The notes under the pieces are model-generated. The model was not told where the DNA came from, searched no databases, and was given only the letters and a program-made list of their open reading frames with translations. Made by a program: the position numbers and the translations under genes. Below are positions 1 to 6,226 of a DNA stretch of 10,283 bases, piece after piece (position 1 is the stretch's first letter; each line of letters opens with the position of its first letter). The stretch is from an uncultured Fusicatenibacter sp. (lineage in GTDB: Bacteria > Bacillota > Clostridia > Lachnospirales > Lachnospiraceae), in assembly GCA_902493585.1 (NCBI GenBank), contig CABUPZ010000085.1, positions 1 to 10,283 of the forward strand, read 5' to 3'.

Positions 1-260
1 GAGAAACGGGGGACGCCCGTCTGTTTGTGGAATTTCAGGACAGTCTGGGAGCAATGTATGTGGACCGCCCGGAGGCTGCGCAGGAACTGCAGCAGATCAT
101 CGAGCAGACTACAGGGAAAACCGTGGAAATTGAAATGATTCTGGCGGATCAGAAAAAGAACAGTGCGCTGTCGGAAATTTCCGTGGACAGCCTGCTGGAG
201 GAGACGGTTCATATGCCGATCGATTATGAAGAGGACGACGAGCCGGAGGAATTTGAGTAA
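1..260 (+). CDS. dnaX: DNA polymerase III subunit gamma/tau, C-terminal end (partial)
   Basis: The reading frame is open from base 3 to the TAA at 258-260, so 85 C-terminal residues are visible; the start lies upstream of the window. DnaX is the clamp-loader ATPase subunit of the replicative polymerase. The ATPase domains are not in the window. What is seen is a tail segment (ARLFVEFQDSLGAMYVDRPE), then a stretch like the tau C-terminus and a very acidic end (DYEEDDEPEEFE). The call rests mainly on context: ybaB follows after 16 bp and recR directly after that, the conserved dnaX-ybaB-recR order of Firmicutes. A GTG at 27 could be misread as a start, but the frame continues upstream with no ribosome binding site. 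Confidence 0.8.
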   Translation, partial: ETGDARLFVEFQDSLGAMYVDRPEAAQELQQIIEQTTGKTVEIEMILADQKKNSALSEISVDSLLEETVHMPIDYEEDDEPEEFE

Positions 261-276
261 CAGGAGGAAGAGAACC

Positions 277-627
277 ATGGCAAAAAGAGGAGGATTTCCA
301 GGAGGAATGCCTGGAAACATGAACAATCTGATGAAGCAGGCGCAGAAAATGCAGAAGCAGATGGAAGAAAATCAGAGAGCTCTGGAAGAAAAAGAATTCA
401 CTGCGGCAGCCGGCGGCGGCGCGGTGGAAGTGACCATTTCCGGCAAGAAAGTAGTGACTGCCGTGAAAATCCAGGAAGAGGTCGTAGATCCGGATGATAT
501 CGAGATGCTGGAAGACCTGATCATGGCGGCGACCAACGAAGCGCTCCGCAAGGTGGAGGAAGAGGCTTCCGCGGCGATGTCCAAACTGACCGGCGGAATG
601 GGACTTGGCGGAGGCTTCCCGTTCTGA
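277..627 (+). CDS. ybaB: YbaB/EbfC family nucleoid-associated DNA-binding protein
   Basis: A 116-residue protein with the family's usual size and layout: a Gly/Met-rich N-terminus (FPGGMPGNMNNLMKQAQKMQ), a long helix rich in Gln, Lys and Glu (about 15-42), a beta portion with GGGAVEVTISGKKVVTAVKI, the family hallmark PDDIEMLEDLIMAATNEAL, and a Gly-rich end (LTGGMGLGGGFPF). Members form dimers that bind DNA and associate with the nucleoid; a role with RecR in repair is inferred from conserved neighbourhood. The ATG at 277 is chosen because AGGAGG lies at 262-267; the frame is open further upstream but that part reads as out-of-frame dnaX. Its TGA overlaps the recR ATG by one base, indicating translational coupling. 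Confidence 0.93.
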   Translation: MAKRGGFPGGMPGNMNNLMKQAQKMQKQMEENQRALEEKEFTAAAGGGAVEVTISGKKVVTAVKIQEEVVDPDDIEMLEDLIMAATNEALRKVEEEASAAMSKLTGGMGLGGGFPF

Positions 628-1223
628 TGGACTACTACAGTGGATATATCAACAAGCTGATCGAACAGCTGGCCCGCCTGCCGGGGATCGGCACAAAGAC
701 CGCACAGCGGCTGGCGTTTCACATTATGAGTATGCCCGAGGAGCAGGCGAGGCAGCTAGCGTCGTCCATCACGGAGGCGAAGGAGCATGTGCGCTACTGC
801 AAATGCTGTCAGACACTGACAGACAGCGAACTGTGCCCTATCTGCCGGGATACGAAGCGGAACCAGAAACAGATCATGGTGGTGGAACACACGCAGGATC
901 TGGCAGCCTACGAAAAGACGGGACGCTACGAGGGCGTATACCATGTGCTTCACGGAGCGATCTCCCCGATGCTGGGGATCGGTCCCGACGACATCCGGCT
1001 GAAAGAGCTGATGCAGCGTCTGCAGGGAGATGTGGAGGAAGTGATCGTGGCAACCAATTCCAGCCTGGAGGGCGAGACGACCGCCATGTATATCAGCAAA
1101 CTGATCAAACCCACCGGTATCCGTGTGACACGGATTGCCAGCGGTGTGCCGGTTGGAGGCGATCTGGAAAATATCGATGAAGTGACGCTTCTTCGGGCGT
1201 TGGAAGGACGTACCGAGTTGTAG
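627..1223 (+). CDS. recR: Recombination mediator protein RecR
   Basis: A 198-residue protein, the normal RecR length. Visible in order: a helix-hairpin-helix DNA-binding segment (LARLPGIGTKTAQRLAFH, about 16-32); a zinc finger with C58, C61, C70 and C73 (YCKCCQTLTDSELCPIC); a Toprim domain beginning at VVEHTQDLAAYE (about 85-96); and the C-terminal signature GVPVGGDLENIDEVTLLRAL (173-192). RecR works with RecF and RecO to load RecA on SSB-coated single-stranded DNA at gaps. All key residues look intact. The start ATG overlaps the ybaB stop (ATGA-type arrangement), so it is almost certainly cotranscribed with dnaX and ybaB. Confidence 0.97.
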   Translation: MDYYSGYINKLIEQLARLPGIGTKTAQRLAFHIMSMPEEQARQLASSITEAKEHVRYCKCCQTLTDSELCPICRDTKRNQKQIMVVEHTQDLAAYEKTGRYEGVYHVLHGAISPMLGIGPDDIRLKELMQRLQGDVEEVIVATNSSLEGETTAMYISKLIKPTGIRVTRIASGVPVGGDLENIDEVTLLRALEGRTEL

Positions 1224-1265
1224 CAGCGGCAGTTTGCGTGTGGCAGAGTGTGTTGGAGAGAAAAC

Positions 1266-2426
1266 ATGGGAAAGAAACGAGTGACATCGGAGGATGTGGC
1301 AAGGGCGGCAGGCGTCTCCCAGGGAACGGTGTCCATGATCCTCAACCGGAAGGCGAATGTCTCCTTTGGAACAGAGACCATCCGGAAGGTGGAGGAAGCG
1401 GCAAAAGAGCTGGGCTATGAGGTTCCCAGAAGAAAAACCAGGAAGGAAACCAGGCAGAAACTGATCGTAGTCTTCTGCCCGACACTGACGAATCCTTATT
1501 ATGTCATGCTGCTGCAGGGCATTGAGAAAGTGGCGAAGGAAAAAGGATACGGAGTTTTTGTCTGCAATACCCAGAGGGATCTTCGGATCGAAGAGAATTA
1601 TCTCAGGATGATGAAAAGTGTCCAGCCTCTCGGCATCATCTATACCTGCAACCCCAGCGGCAGCTGTCGGGAACGGGTCAGCGAACTGGCGGCTGCGATA
1701 CCGTTGGTCATCATCAACAACCGGGAAGAGCTGCTGGAAATTGACGCGGTGGAGCTGAACAATGCAAAACCGGGGCGGCTGATGGCGCGTCATCTGCTGG
1801 ACTACGGACATCGGAAAGTGGCTTTCGCTTCGCCGCCGCTCACATCCCGACAGGGACAGCGGCTGAAGCGCGTGGAGGGATTTGTCCGGGAATTTTCCGA
1901 GGCGGGCTGCGGGGACGGCGTGATCGTCAAGGCGGCTGCGGAGGACCTGGACAACCGGATTCCCAGCATGGATTCCGAGTATAAGATGGGATATACTCTG
2001 ACCAAGGAGCTGCTGAGGGAAGACCGGGAACTGACAGCCATTGCGGGGATGAACGATATGATCGCCTTCGGCATCATGGACGCCCTGCTGGAAGAAAAGA
2101 TCCGGATTCCGGGAGAGATTTCCGTGCTGGGCTGCGACAATACCATTTATTCCAGCCTCCATGCGATCTCCCTGACGACCATCGACCATTTCGTTTCCCT
2201 GAAAGGGCGGGATGCCTGTGAGATCATCATCAAAAAGATTCATTCCCAGCGCACGTACCATGAAGGCAGCGAGCCCATCAGTACATACCATATTGAGTAT
2301 GAGCCGAAGCTGATCGCCCGGCACAGCACTTCTTATGTGCGGACCGGTGAGATCCAGAGACGGCGGAACAAAAAAGAAAAGGAATCGGATGGAAAGAAAA
2401 TTAATCGGACTGCGAAAAATTATTAA
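1266..2426 (+). CDS. LacI/GalR-family transcriptional regulator
   Basis: A 386-residue regulator. Residues 5-27 form the LacI helix-turn-helix (VTSEDVARAAGVSQGTVSMILN), followed by the hinge region (VEEAAKELGYEVPRR, about 42-56) and a periplasmic-binding-protein-like effector domain (about 65-357: LIVVFCPTLTNPYYVMLLQGIE, HLLDYGHRKVAF, AIAGMNDMIAFGIMDAL, VLGCDNT). The ATG at 1266 is preferred over GTG 1248 because GGAG at 1255-1258 sits at good spacing and the HTH starts right after it. Family proteins usually end soon after the LIARHST motif (here 349-355); this one runs about 28 residues further as a basic tail (RRRNKKEK...). It follows recR by 42 bp with no terminator seen. The effector is unknown; control of the downstream pentose phosphate genes is an inference from adjacency and the palindromes between them. 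Confidence 0.9.
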   Translation: MGKKRVTSEDVARAAGVSQGTVSMILNRKANVSFGTETIRKVEEAAKELGYEVPRRKTRKETRQKLIVVFCPTLTNPYYVMLLQGIEKVAKEKGYGVFVCNTQRDLRIEENYLRMMKSVQPLGIIYTCNPSGSCRERVSELAAAIPLVIINNREELLEIDAVELNNAKPGRLMARHLLDYGHRKVAFASPPLTSRQGQRLKRVEGFVREFSEAGCGDGVIVKAAAEDLDNRIPSMDSEYKMGYTLTKELLREDRELTAIAGMNDMIAFGIMDALLEEKIRIPGEISVLGCDNTIYSSLHAISLTTIDHFVSLKGRDACEIIIKKIHSQRTYHEGSEPISTYHIEYEPKLIARHSTSYVRTGEIQRRRNKKEKESDGKKINRTAKNY

Positions 2427-2550
2427 TAATAATTTTAAAAAGTTGCTGTGCAGAACTTGAAAAGAACCGTAATTCCCATGAAAAACATGGGAAAAACAAG
2501 CAGAATTATTAATAAACAGGAAAATTATTAAAAGAATAAATTATTAATAA
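2418..2550. repeat. Three copies of the palindrome TTATTAATAA (candidate operators)
   Basis: The perfect 10-bp palindrome TTATTAATAA, each time preceded by AA, occurs at 2420-2429, 2506-2515 and 2541-2550. A partial copy (TTATTAA) is at 2525-2531. The first copy contains the stop codon of the LacI-family gene; the last ends 12 bp upstream of the transaldolase promoter -35. Repetition of an extended identical 12-mer (AATTATTAATAA) points to a protein-binding site rather than composition alone, but the region is AT-rich and the binder is unknown. LacI-family operators usually have a central CG, which these lack, so the neighbouring regulator is not an obvious match. Confidence 0.5.
2473..2493. 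other. Inverted repeat / stem-loop with 8-bp perfect arms
   Basis: TTCCCATG (2473-2480) and CATGGGAA (2486-2493) are perfect inverted arms around an AAAAA loop. It lies 47 bp after the LacI-family stop codon. There is no T-tract after it on either strand, so it is not a standard intrinsic terminator. It could be an operator dyad or a 3'-end hairpin of the upstream transcript. Confidence 0.5.
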
Positions 2551-2562
2551 AAATAGCATATC

Positions 2563-2591
2563 TTGACCATTTCCATAAAAATGCCTATACT
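2563..2591 (+). promoter_or_regulatory. Sigma-A promoter of the transaldolase-transketolase operon
   Basis: The -35 element TTGACC (2563-2568) and the -10 element TATACT (2586-2591) are separated by exactly 17 bp, giving one mismatch to consensus in the -35 and a good -10. Transcription should start near 2598, leaving a leader of about 70 nt before the ATG at 2670. The AT-rich DNA and the TTATTAATAA copy directly upstream would suit an UP element or an activator site. No riboswitch-like fold was recognised in the leader. Confidence 0.8.
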
Positions 2592-2669
2592 TACAGTAAC
2601 AAAGTACAGTCGTTAAACTAAGTGACCGGCGGCTGTAAAAACGGTTATGTTATGATAAGGAGGAGCATC

Positions 2670-3326
2670 ATGAAATTTTTTATCGACACAGCAAAAGTAG
2701 AGGATATCCGCAAGGCAAATGATATGGGAGTGATCTGTGGAGTTACCACCAACCCGTCCCTGATCGCGAAGGAAGGACGGAACTTTGAGGAAGTCATCAA
2801 AGAAATCACGACTATCGTTGACGGACCGATCAGCGGCGAGGTAAAGGCTACTACAACGGATGCCGAGGGAATGATCAAGGAAGGCCGTGAGATCGCAAAG
2901 ATCCATCCGAATATGGTAGTAAAGATTCCTATGACCGTCGAAGGTCTGAAGGCAGTCAAGGTCCTGTCCGCTGAGGGCATCAAGACCAATGTGACTCTGA
3001 TCTTCACCGCAAATCAGGCATTGCTGGCGGCACGCGCAGGCGCTACTTATGTGTCTCCGTTCCTGGGACGTCTGGACGATATCAGCGTGCGCGGCGTTGA
3101 CCTGATCCGTGAGATTGCAGAGATTTTCGAGGTTGCCGGAGATATTGATACAGAAATTATCGCAGCAAGCGTTCGTAATCCGATCCATGTAACAGACTGT
3201 GCGCTGGCAGGCGCTCATATTGCAACTGTTCCGTATGCAGTGATCGAGCAGATGACCAAACATCCGCTGACCGATGCCGGAATCGCAAAATTCCAGGCAG
3301 ATTATCAGGCAGTATTTGGAGAATAA
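2670..3326 (+). CDS. tal: Transaldolase, TalC/FSA-like small type
   Basis: A 218-residue single-domain barrel protein of the small transaldolase / fructose-6-phosphate aldolase family. Motifs: GVTTNPSLIAKEG (24-36), VVKIPMT with the Schiff-base lysine K85, TNVTLIFTANQALLAARAGATYVSPFLGRLDD (106-137). Transaldolase moves a dihydroxyacetone unit between sugar phosphates in the non-oxidative pentose phosphate pathway. Two positions that separate the activities favour transaldolase: E57 aligns with Gln59 of E. coli FsaA (Glu in TalB), and F131 aligns with FsaA Tyr131 (Phe178 in TalB). The start is fixed by AAGGAGG at 2657-2663, 6 nt before the ATG; an in-frame GTG at 2622 has no such site. First gene of an operon, with the transketolase N subunit 11 bp downstream. 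Confidence 0.93.
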   Translation: MKFFIDTAKVEDIRKANDMGVICGVTTNPSLIAKEGRNFEEVIKEITTIVDGPISGEVKATTTDAEGMIKEGREIAKIHPNMVVKIPMTVEGLKAVKVLSAEGIKTNVTLIFTANQALLAARAGATYVSPFLGRLDDISVRGVDLIREIAEIFEVAGDIDTEIIAASVRNPIHVTDCALAGAHIATVPYAVIEQMTKHPLTDAGIAKFQADYQAVFGE

Positions 3327-3337
3327 AGGAGAAAACT

Positions 3338-4177
3338 ATGAATATTTTAGAACTTCAGAAAACCGCAAACGAGATCCGCAAGGGTATCGTAAGCGGTGTT
3401 CACGCGGCAAAGGCCGGCCATCCGGGCGGATCTCTGTCTGCGGCTGAAATTTTTACCTATCTGTATTTTGAAGAGATGAATGTGGATCCGAAAAATCCGA
3501 AGGATCCCAACCGTGACCGTTTTGTTCTGTCCAAAGGACACACAGCGCCGGGTCTGTATGCGACACTGGCGGAGAAAGGCTACTTCCCGAAGGAAGATCT
3601 GCTGACTCTGCGTCATCTGGGTTCTTATCTGCAGGGACATCCGGATATGAAACATATTCCGGGTGTTGATATGTCCAGCGGTTCTCTGGGACAGGGAATC
3701 TCTGCGGCAGCAGGAATGGCGCTGGGGGCGAAACTGCAGAAGAAAGATTTCCGTGTATACACACTGCTGGGAGACGGTGAGATCCAGGAAGGTCAGGTAT
3801 GGGAAGCAGCAATGTTCGCAGGCGCAAAAAAACTGGACAACCTGGTTGTGATCGTGGATAACAATGATCTTCAGATTGACGGACGTGTGGGAGATGTCAA
3901 CACACCGTATCCGATCGACCAAAAATTTGAAGCGTTCAATTTCCATGTGATCAACGTAGCCGACGGAAATGACTTCGAGCAGCTGAAGGCAGCGTTTGAT
4001 GAGGCTCATACGGTAAAAGGTATGCCGGTGGCGATCATCGCGAAAACCCTGAAAGGAAAAGGTGTCTCCTTTATGGAGGATCAGGCGGGCTGGCACGGAA
4101 AAGCTCCGAATGATGAGGAATATAAAGTCGCAATGGCAGAATTGGAAAAGGCAGGTGAAGCATTATGTCAGAAGTAA
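3338..4177 (+). CDS. Transketolase, N-terminal (thiamine diphosphate-binding) subunit
   Basis: A 279-residue protein equal to the N-terminal third-to-half of classical transketolase. Seen are the conserved His positions in KAGHPGGSLSAAE (H28), LSKGHTAPGLYA (H68) and LQGHPDM (H101), and the thiamine diphosphate/metal motif GDGEIQEGQVWEAAMFAG (145-162) ending with NN at 175-176. It pairs with the next gene product to transfer two-carbon ketol units between sugar phosphates. AGGAG at 3327-3331 precedes the ATG. Split transketolases are common in Clostridia and archaea, so this is a normal two-gene form and not a broken gene. Its 3' end overlaps the next gene by 13 bp. Confidence 0.95.
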   Translation: MNILELQKTANEIRKGIVSGVHAAKAGHPGGSLSAAEIFTYLYFEEMNVDPKNPKDPNRDRFVLSKGHTAPGLYATLAEKGYFPKEDLLTLRHLGSYLQGHPDMKHIPGVDMSSGSLGQGISAAAGMALGAKLQKKDFRVYTLLGDGEIQEGQVWEAAMFAGAKKLDNLVVIVDNNDLQIDGRVGDVNTPYPIDQKFEAFNFHVINVADGNDFEQLKAAFDEAHTVKGMPVAIIAKTLKGKGVSFMEDQAGWHGKAPNDEEYKVAMAELEKAGEALCQK

Positions 4178-5106
4178 AGAAGATTGCAACCAGAGAGAGC
4201 TACGGCAACGCATTGACAGAGCTTGGCAGGGAGCATGAGGATGTAGTCGTTCTGGATGCTGACCTTGCAGAAGCTACCAAAACAGGAATTTTCCGGAAAG
4301 CATTTCCGGAAAGACATATCGACTGCGGAATTGCAGAGGGAAATATGATGGGAATCGCGGCAGGCCTTTCCACGACCGGAATGGTTCCGTTTGCAAGTAC
4401 CTTTGCAATGTTCGCGGCAGGACGTGCCTTTGAGCAGGTCCGCAACTCCATCGGCTATCCCCATCTGAATGTAAAAATCGGCGCAACTCACGCGGGAATC
4501 TCCGTAGGGGAAGACGGCGCCAGCCATCAGTGCAACGAAGACATCGCCCTGATGCGCTCCATTCCGGGCATGGTGGTTCTGAGCCCGTCCGATGATGTGG
4601 AAGCCCGTGCCTGCGTAAAGGCAGCTTATGAGCATGAAGGACCTGTCTACATGCGTTTCGGAAGACTTGCCGTACCGGTGATCAACGATCGCCCGGATTA
4701 CAAGTTTGAGCTTGGAAAAGGTGTTGTGCTTCGGGAAGGCAAGGACGTAACGATCGTTACCACAGGACTTTGTGTGGGATATACGCTGGAAGCGGCAGAA
4801 AAACTGGCAGCGGAAGGAATTGATGCAAAAGTCATCAATATCCATACCATCAAACCGCTGGATGAGGACCTCATCGTAGCGGCAGCCAAAGAGACAGGAA
4901 AAGTAGTGACGGTAGAGGAACACTCTGTGATCGGCGGTCTGGGAAGCGCAGTCTGCGAAGTGCTCAGTGAAAAGGCTCCTGCACCGGTGAAAAAGATCGG
5001 TATGCAGGATGTCTTCGGCGAATCCGGCCCGGCAGTGGCTCTGCTTCAGAAGTATGGTCTGGATGCAGAAGGCATCTACCGCCAGGTAAAAGAATATATG
5101 GCGTAA
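4165..5106 (+). CDS. Transketolase, C-terminal (pyrimidine-binding) subunit
   Basis: A 313-residue protein covering the pyrimidine-binding and C-terminal domains. GIAEGNMMGIAAGL (55-68) holds the catalytic Glu58 that activates the thiamine diphosphate cofactor; FASTFAMFAAGRAFEQVR and THAGISVGEDGASHQ (107-121) line the active site; the C-terminal domain has VTTGLCVGYTLEAAEKL and VEEHSVIGGLGSAVCEVL. It starts inside the last codons of the N subunit (13-bp overlap, different frame) with AGGTGA at 4153-4158 as likely ribosome binding site, so the two subunits should be translationally coupled in near-equal amounts. Related 1-deoxyxylulose-5-phosphate synthase halves are a less likely reading because of the neighbouring transaldolase and N subunit. 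Confidence 0.95.
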   Translation: MSEVKKIATRESYGNALTELGREHEDVVVLDADLAEATKTGIFRKAFPERHIDCGIAEGNMMGIAAGLSTTGMVPFASTFAMFAAGRAFEQVRNSIGYPHLNVKIGATHAGISVGEDGASHQCNEDIALMRSIPGMVVLSPSDDVEARACVKAAYEHEGPVYMRFGRLAVPVINDRPDYKFELGKGVVLREGKDVTIVTTGLCVGYTLEAAEKLAAEGIDAKVINIHTIKPLDEDLIVAAAKETGKVVTVEEHSVIGGLGSAVCEVLSEKAPAPVKKIGMQDVFGESGPAVALLQKYGLDAEGIYRQVKEYMA

Positions 5107-5139
5107 ATGGTAATCGTTCCGCCAGTGAACGATCACCGT
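5107..5139. other. Imperfect stem-loop just after the transketolase stop codon
   Basis: GGTAATCGTTC (5109-5119) pairs with GAACGATCACC (5127-5137) with one mismatch (A5112 opposite C5134) around a 7-nt loop; A5107 and T5108 can extend it by A-T and G-U pairing. No T-tract follows, so it probably acts as a 3'-end stabilising hairpin ahead of the stronger terminator at 5173-5221. Function is inferred. Confidence 0.5.
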
Positions 5140-5170
5140 AAATTGCAGAAAAATGAGTCATCAATGAACA

Positions 5171-5230
5171 AAAATGGTCGGCAGCCCCTCCATCTTCCGG
5201 TTGGAGAGGCCGCCGGCCATTCTGCGTTTT
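5171..5230. terminator. Bidirectional intrinsic terminator between convergent operons
   Basis: A long hairpin spans 5173-5221: the outer arm ATGGTCGGC (5174-5182) pairs with GCCGGCCAT (5212-5220) using one G-U pair; after one mismatch, the inner arm GCCCCTCCA (5184-5192) pairs with TGGAGAGGC (5202-5210) with one mismatch around a 9-nt loop. On the + strand it is followed by TCTGCGTTTT; on the - strand by ATTTTTGTTC. It therefore can end both the transketolase transcript and the opposing yyaC transcript, whose stop codon is about 60 bp away. Confidence 0.8.
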
Positions 5231-5283
5231 CCCGTATCACTCTTCGTGTCGGTGCTCTCACATTTCCCTGACACACGTTTTAG

Positions 5284-5892
5284 TTATCGTTCCGTCCCGG
5301 ATGCCACAGCGGGAATCGTAGTCAGAGCCGCGGATTCCAGTGCCTGGAAACCGATCAGGATGCCCTGGGTGATGGCATCCGCCATGTGGAAGACCGTTGA
5401 AAGCCGGGTGGTCTGGAGAAGGAGCTGTTCGAAGCTTCCCGAAACGTTTACAATCCCGGTGATAAAAACGTCGCCGACTTCCGGCAGATTCTTGCCTGCG
5501 CCCGCCCCGGGGCGAATGGAGCCGCATCCCACCGTGATGTAACCTTGGTGGCGCCGTGAACCAAGGGAAGCATCGATGGCAACAATCAGTCCCTCCGGAT
5601 GACGCCGTTGGATCAGACGGAGCCTGTCCGTCAGGTTCAGCGCATGCACCGGGTCGTCCAGTGTTCCGTAGACGAAAAAGCCGGGTTTGCGGTAAGGGGC
5701 AAGCTGATGGCCGATCAAAGGTCCCAGACTGTCCCCTGTGATCCGGTCGCTGCCGATGCAGAGGAAGATCACCTCCCGGAATTCCCGTTCTGCCTGCAGG
5801 ATGCAATAGCTCAACACCTGAGCCAGCTCTTCGCTGGCGGTTCTGCTTCGTTCGTTGATATAAAAAATTTCCGGAGCCCTTTTTCCAAACAT
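5284..5892 (-). CDS. yyaC: Sporulation protein YyaC (DUF1256, GPR-like fold)
   Basis: With the ATG at 5892 the protein has 202 residues, about the length of B. subtilis YyaC. The family signature is clear: VIFLCIGSDRITGDSLGPLIG (41-61), FVYGTLDDPVHALNL (73-87), LIVAIDASLGSRRHQGYITV (102-121) and the Gly/Ala-rich GSIRPGAGAGKNLPEVGD (124-141). The family is sporulation-associated and related in fold to germination protease and hydrogenase-maturation proteases; its exact reaction is not established to my knowledge. Asp49, Asp54 and Asp107 lie in the conserved clusters. The frame is open up to a TTG at 5961, but that part lacks family similarity. The purine-rich GGAAAGGA before ATG 5892 is rather far (12 nt), so the start is not fully certain. 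It is a single-gene unit, convergent with transketolase and divergent from the LysM gene. Confidence 0.88.
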   Translation of the reverse strand: MFGKRAPEIFYINERSRTASEELAQVLSYCILQAEREFREVIFLCIGSDRITGDSLGPLIGHQLAPYRKPGFFVYGTLDDPVHALNLTDRLRLIQRRHPEGLIVAIDASLGSRRHQGYITVGCGSIRPGAGAGKNLPEVGDVFITGIVNVSGSFEQLLLQTTRLSTVFHMADAITQGILIGFQALESAALTTIPAVASGTER

Positions 5893-6226
5893 CTGTGTGA
5901 TCCGTCCTTTCCTTCCGTCTGTACCGCCTTTGGTCGGCGGCGATATTACTATCGTTTCCAAAACGGAATCAGAGTATTCGCCGCAGTGCCTGTTTTGCTG
6001 CCGGCAATCAGACGCCTGATAGGTAACAGTTCAGCCGGCTGAATCGTTACTCTGATATACGATATTCCCAAACGGATGCAAACATGCCTGGTACATGAAA
6101 GCGCTGGGAGGAAAAGCAGTCCGAGATATACGAAAAAATGTCGGAAAGATTTTGGGATCAGAACCATAAAATGCTAAATTCCGCATTTCATCCGTGCTAT
6201 TGTATTGGACAAAAGGGGTGAATCAT
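5893..6226. other. Divergent intergenic region with a 14-bp perfect palindrome in a larger dyad
   Basis: No gene is supported in these roughly 330 bp. The clearest element is the perfect palindrome TTCAGCCGGCTGAA (6030-6043), flanked by further pairing arms so that GGTAACAGTTCAGCC (6022-6036) and GGCTGAATCGTTACT (6037-6051) form an imperfect dyad of about 30 bp. Outside it, ATCAGA (6007-6012) is complementary to TCTGAT (6051-6056), and ATCAG can alternatively pair with CTGAT at 6016-6020. A small inverted repeat CGATA-TTAC-TATCG lies at 5941-5954. The region must hold the promoters of yyaC (-) and the LysM gene (+). I could not fit a convincing sporulation sigma-factor promoter for yyaC. Confidence 0.55.
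6195..6203 (+). promoter_or_regulatory. Possible extended -10 promoter of the LysM gene
   Basis: TGCTATTGT (TG at 6195-6196, one base, TATTGT at 6198-6203) resembles an extended -10 element, and the same TGCTAT core recurs before the next gene. No good -35 is seen at 17 bp. It would give a very short leader (start near 6210, ATG at 6227). Weak call. Confidence 0.3.

Noticed and set aside
605..1180. 191-codon + strand frame overlapping recR
   Set aside because: It is out of frame with recR, has no family similarity and lacks a ribosome binding site.
756..2324. 522-codon open frame on the - strand across recR and the LacI-family gene
   Set aside because: It lies antisense to two clearly recognised genes, spans their boundary, and its protein shows no family motif; long antisense frames are common over codon-biased GC-rich genes.
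2633..2650. Possible CcpA catabolite-response site in the transaldolase leader
   Set aside because: TGTAAAAACGGTTATG resembles the site but the spacing around the CG is off and the right half does not match.
3338..5106. Transketolase as one gene broken by a frameshift
   Set aside because: Both parts have complete domains, their own starts and ribosome binding sites, and the two-subunit form is normal in Clostridia.
4168..5136. 322-codon - strand frame opposite the transketolase C subunit
   Set aside because: It is a shadow of a well-recognised gene, its translation is rich in Cys, His and Phe with no motif.
5893..5965. Sigma-G-like promoter for yyaC on the - strand (GAATA followed by GATAGTA)
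   Set aside because: The spacing is about 21 bp instead of about 18 and the first base of the -10 is wrong.
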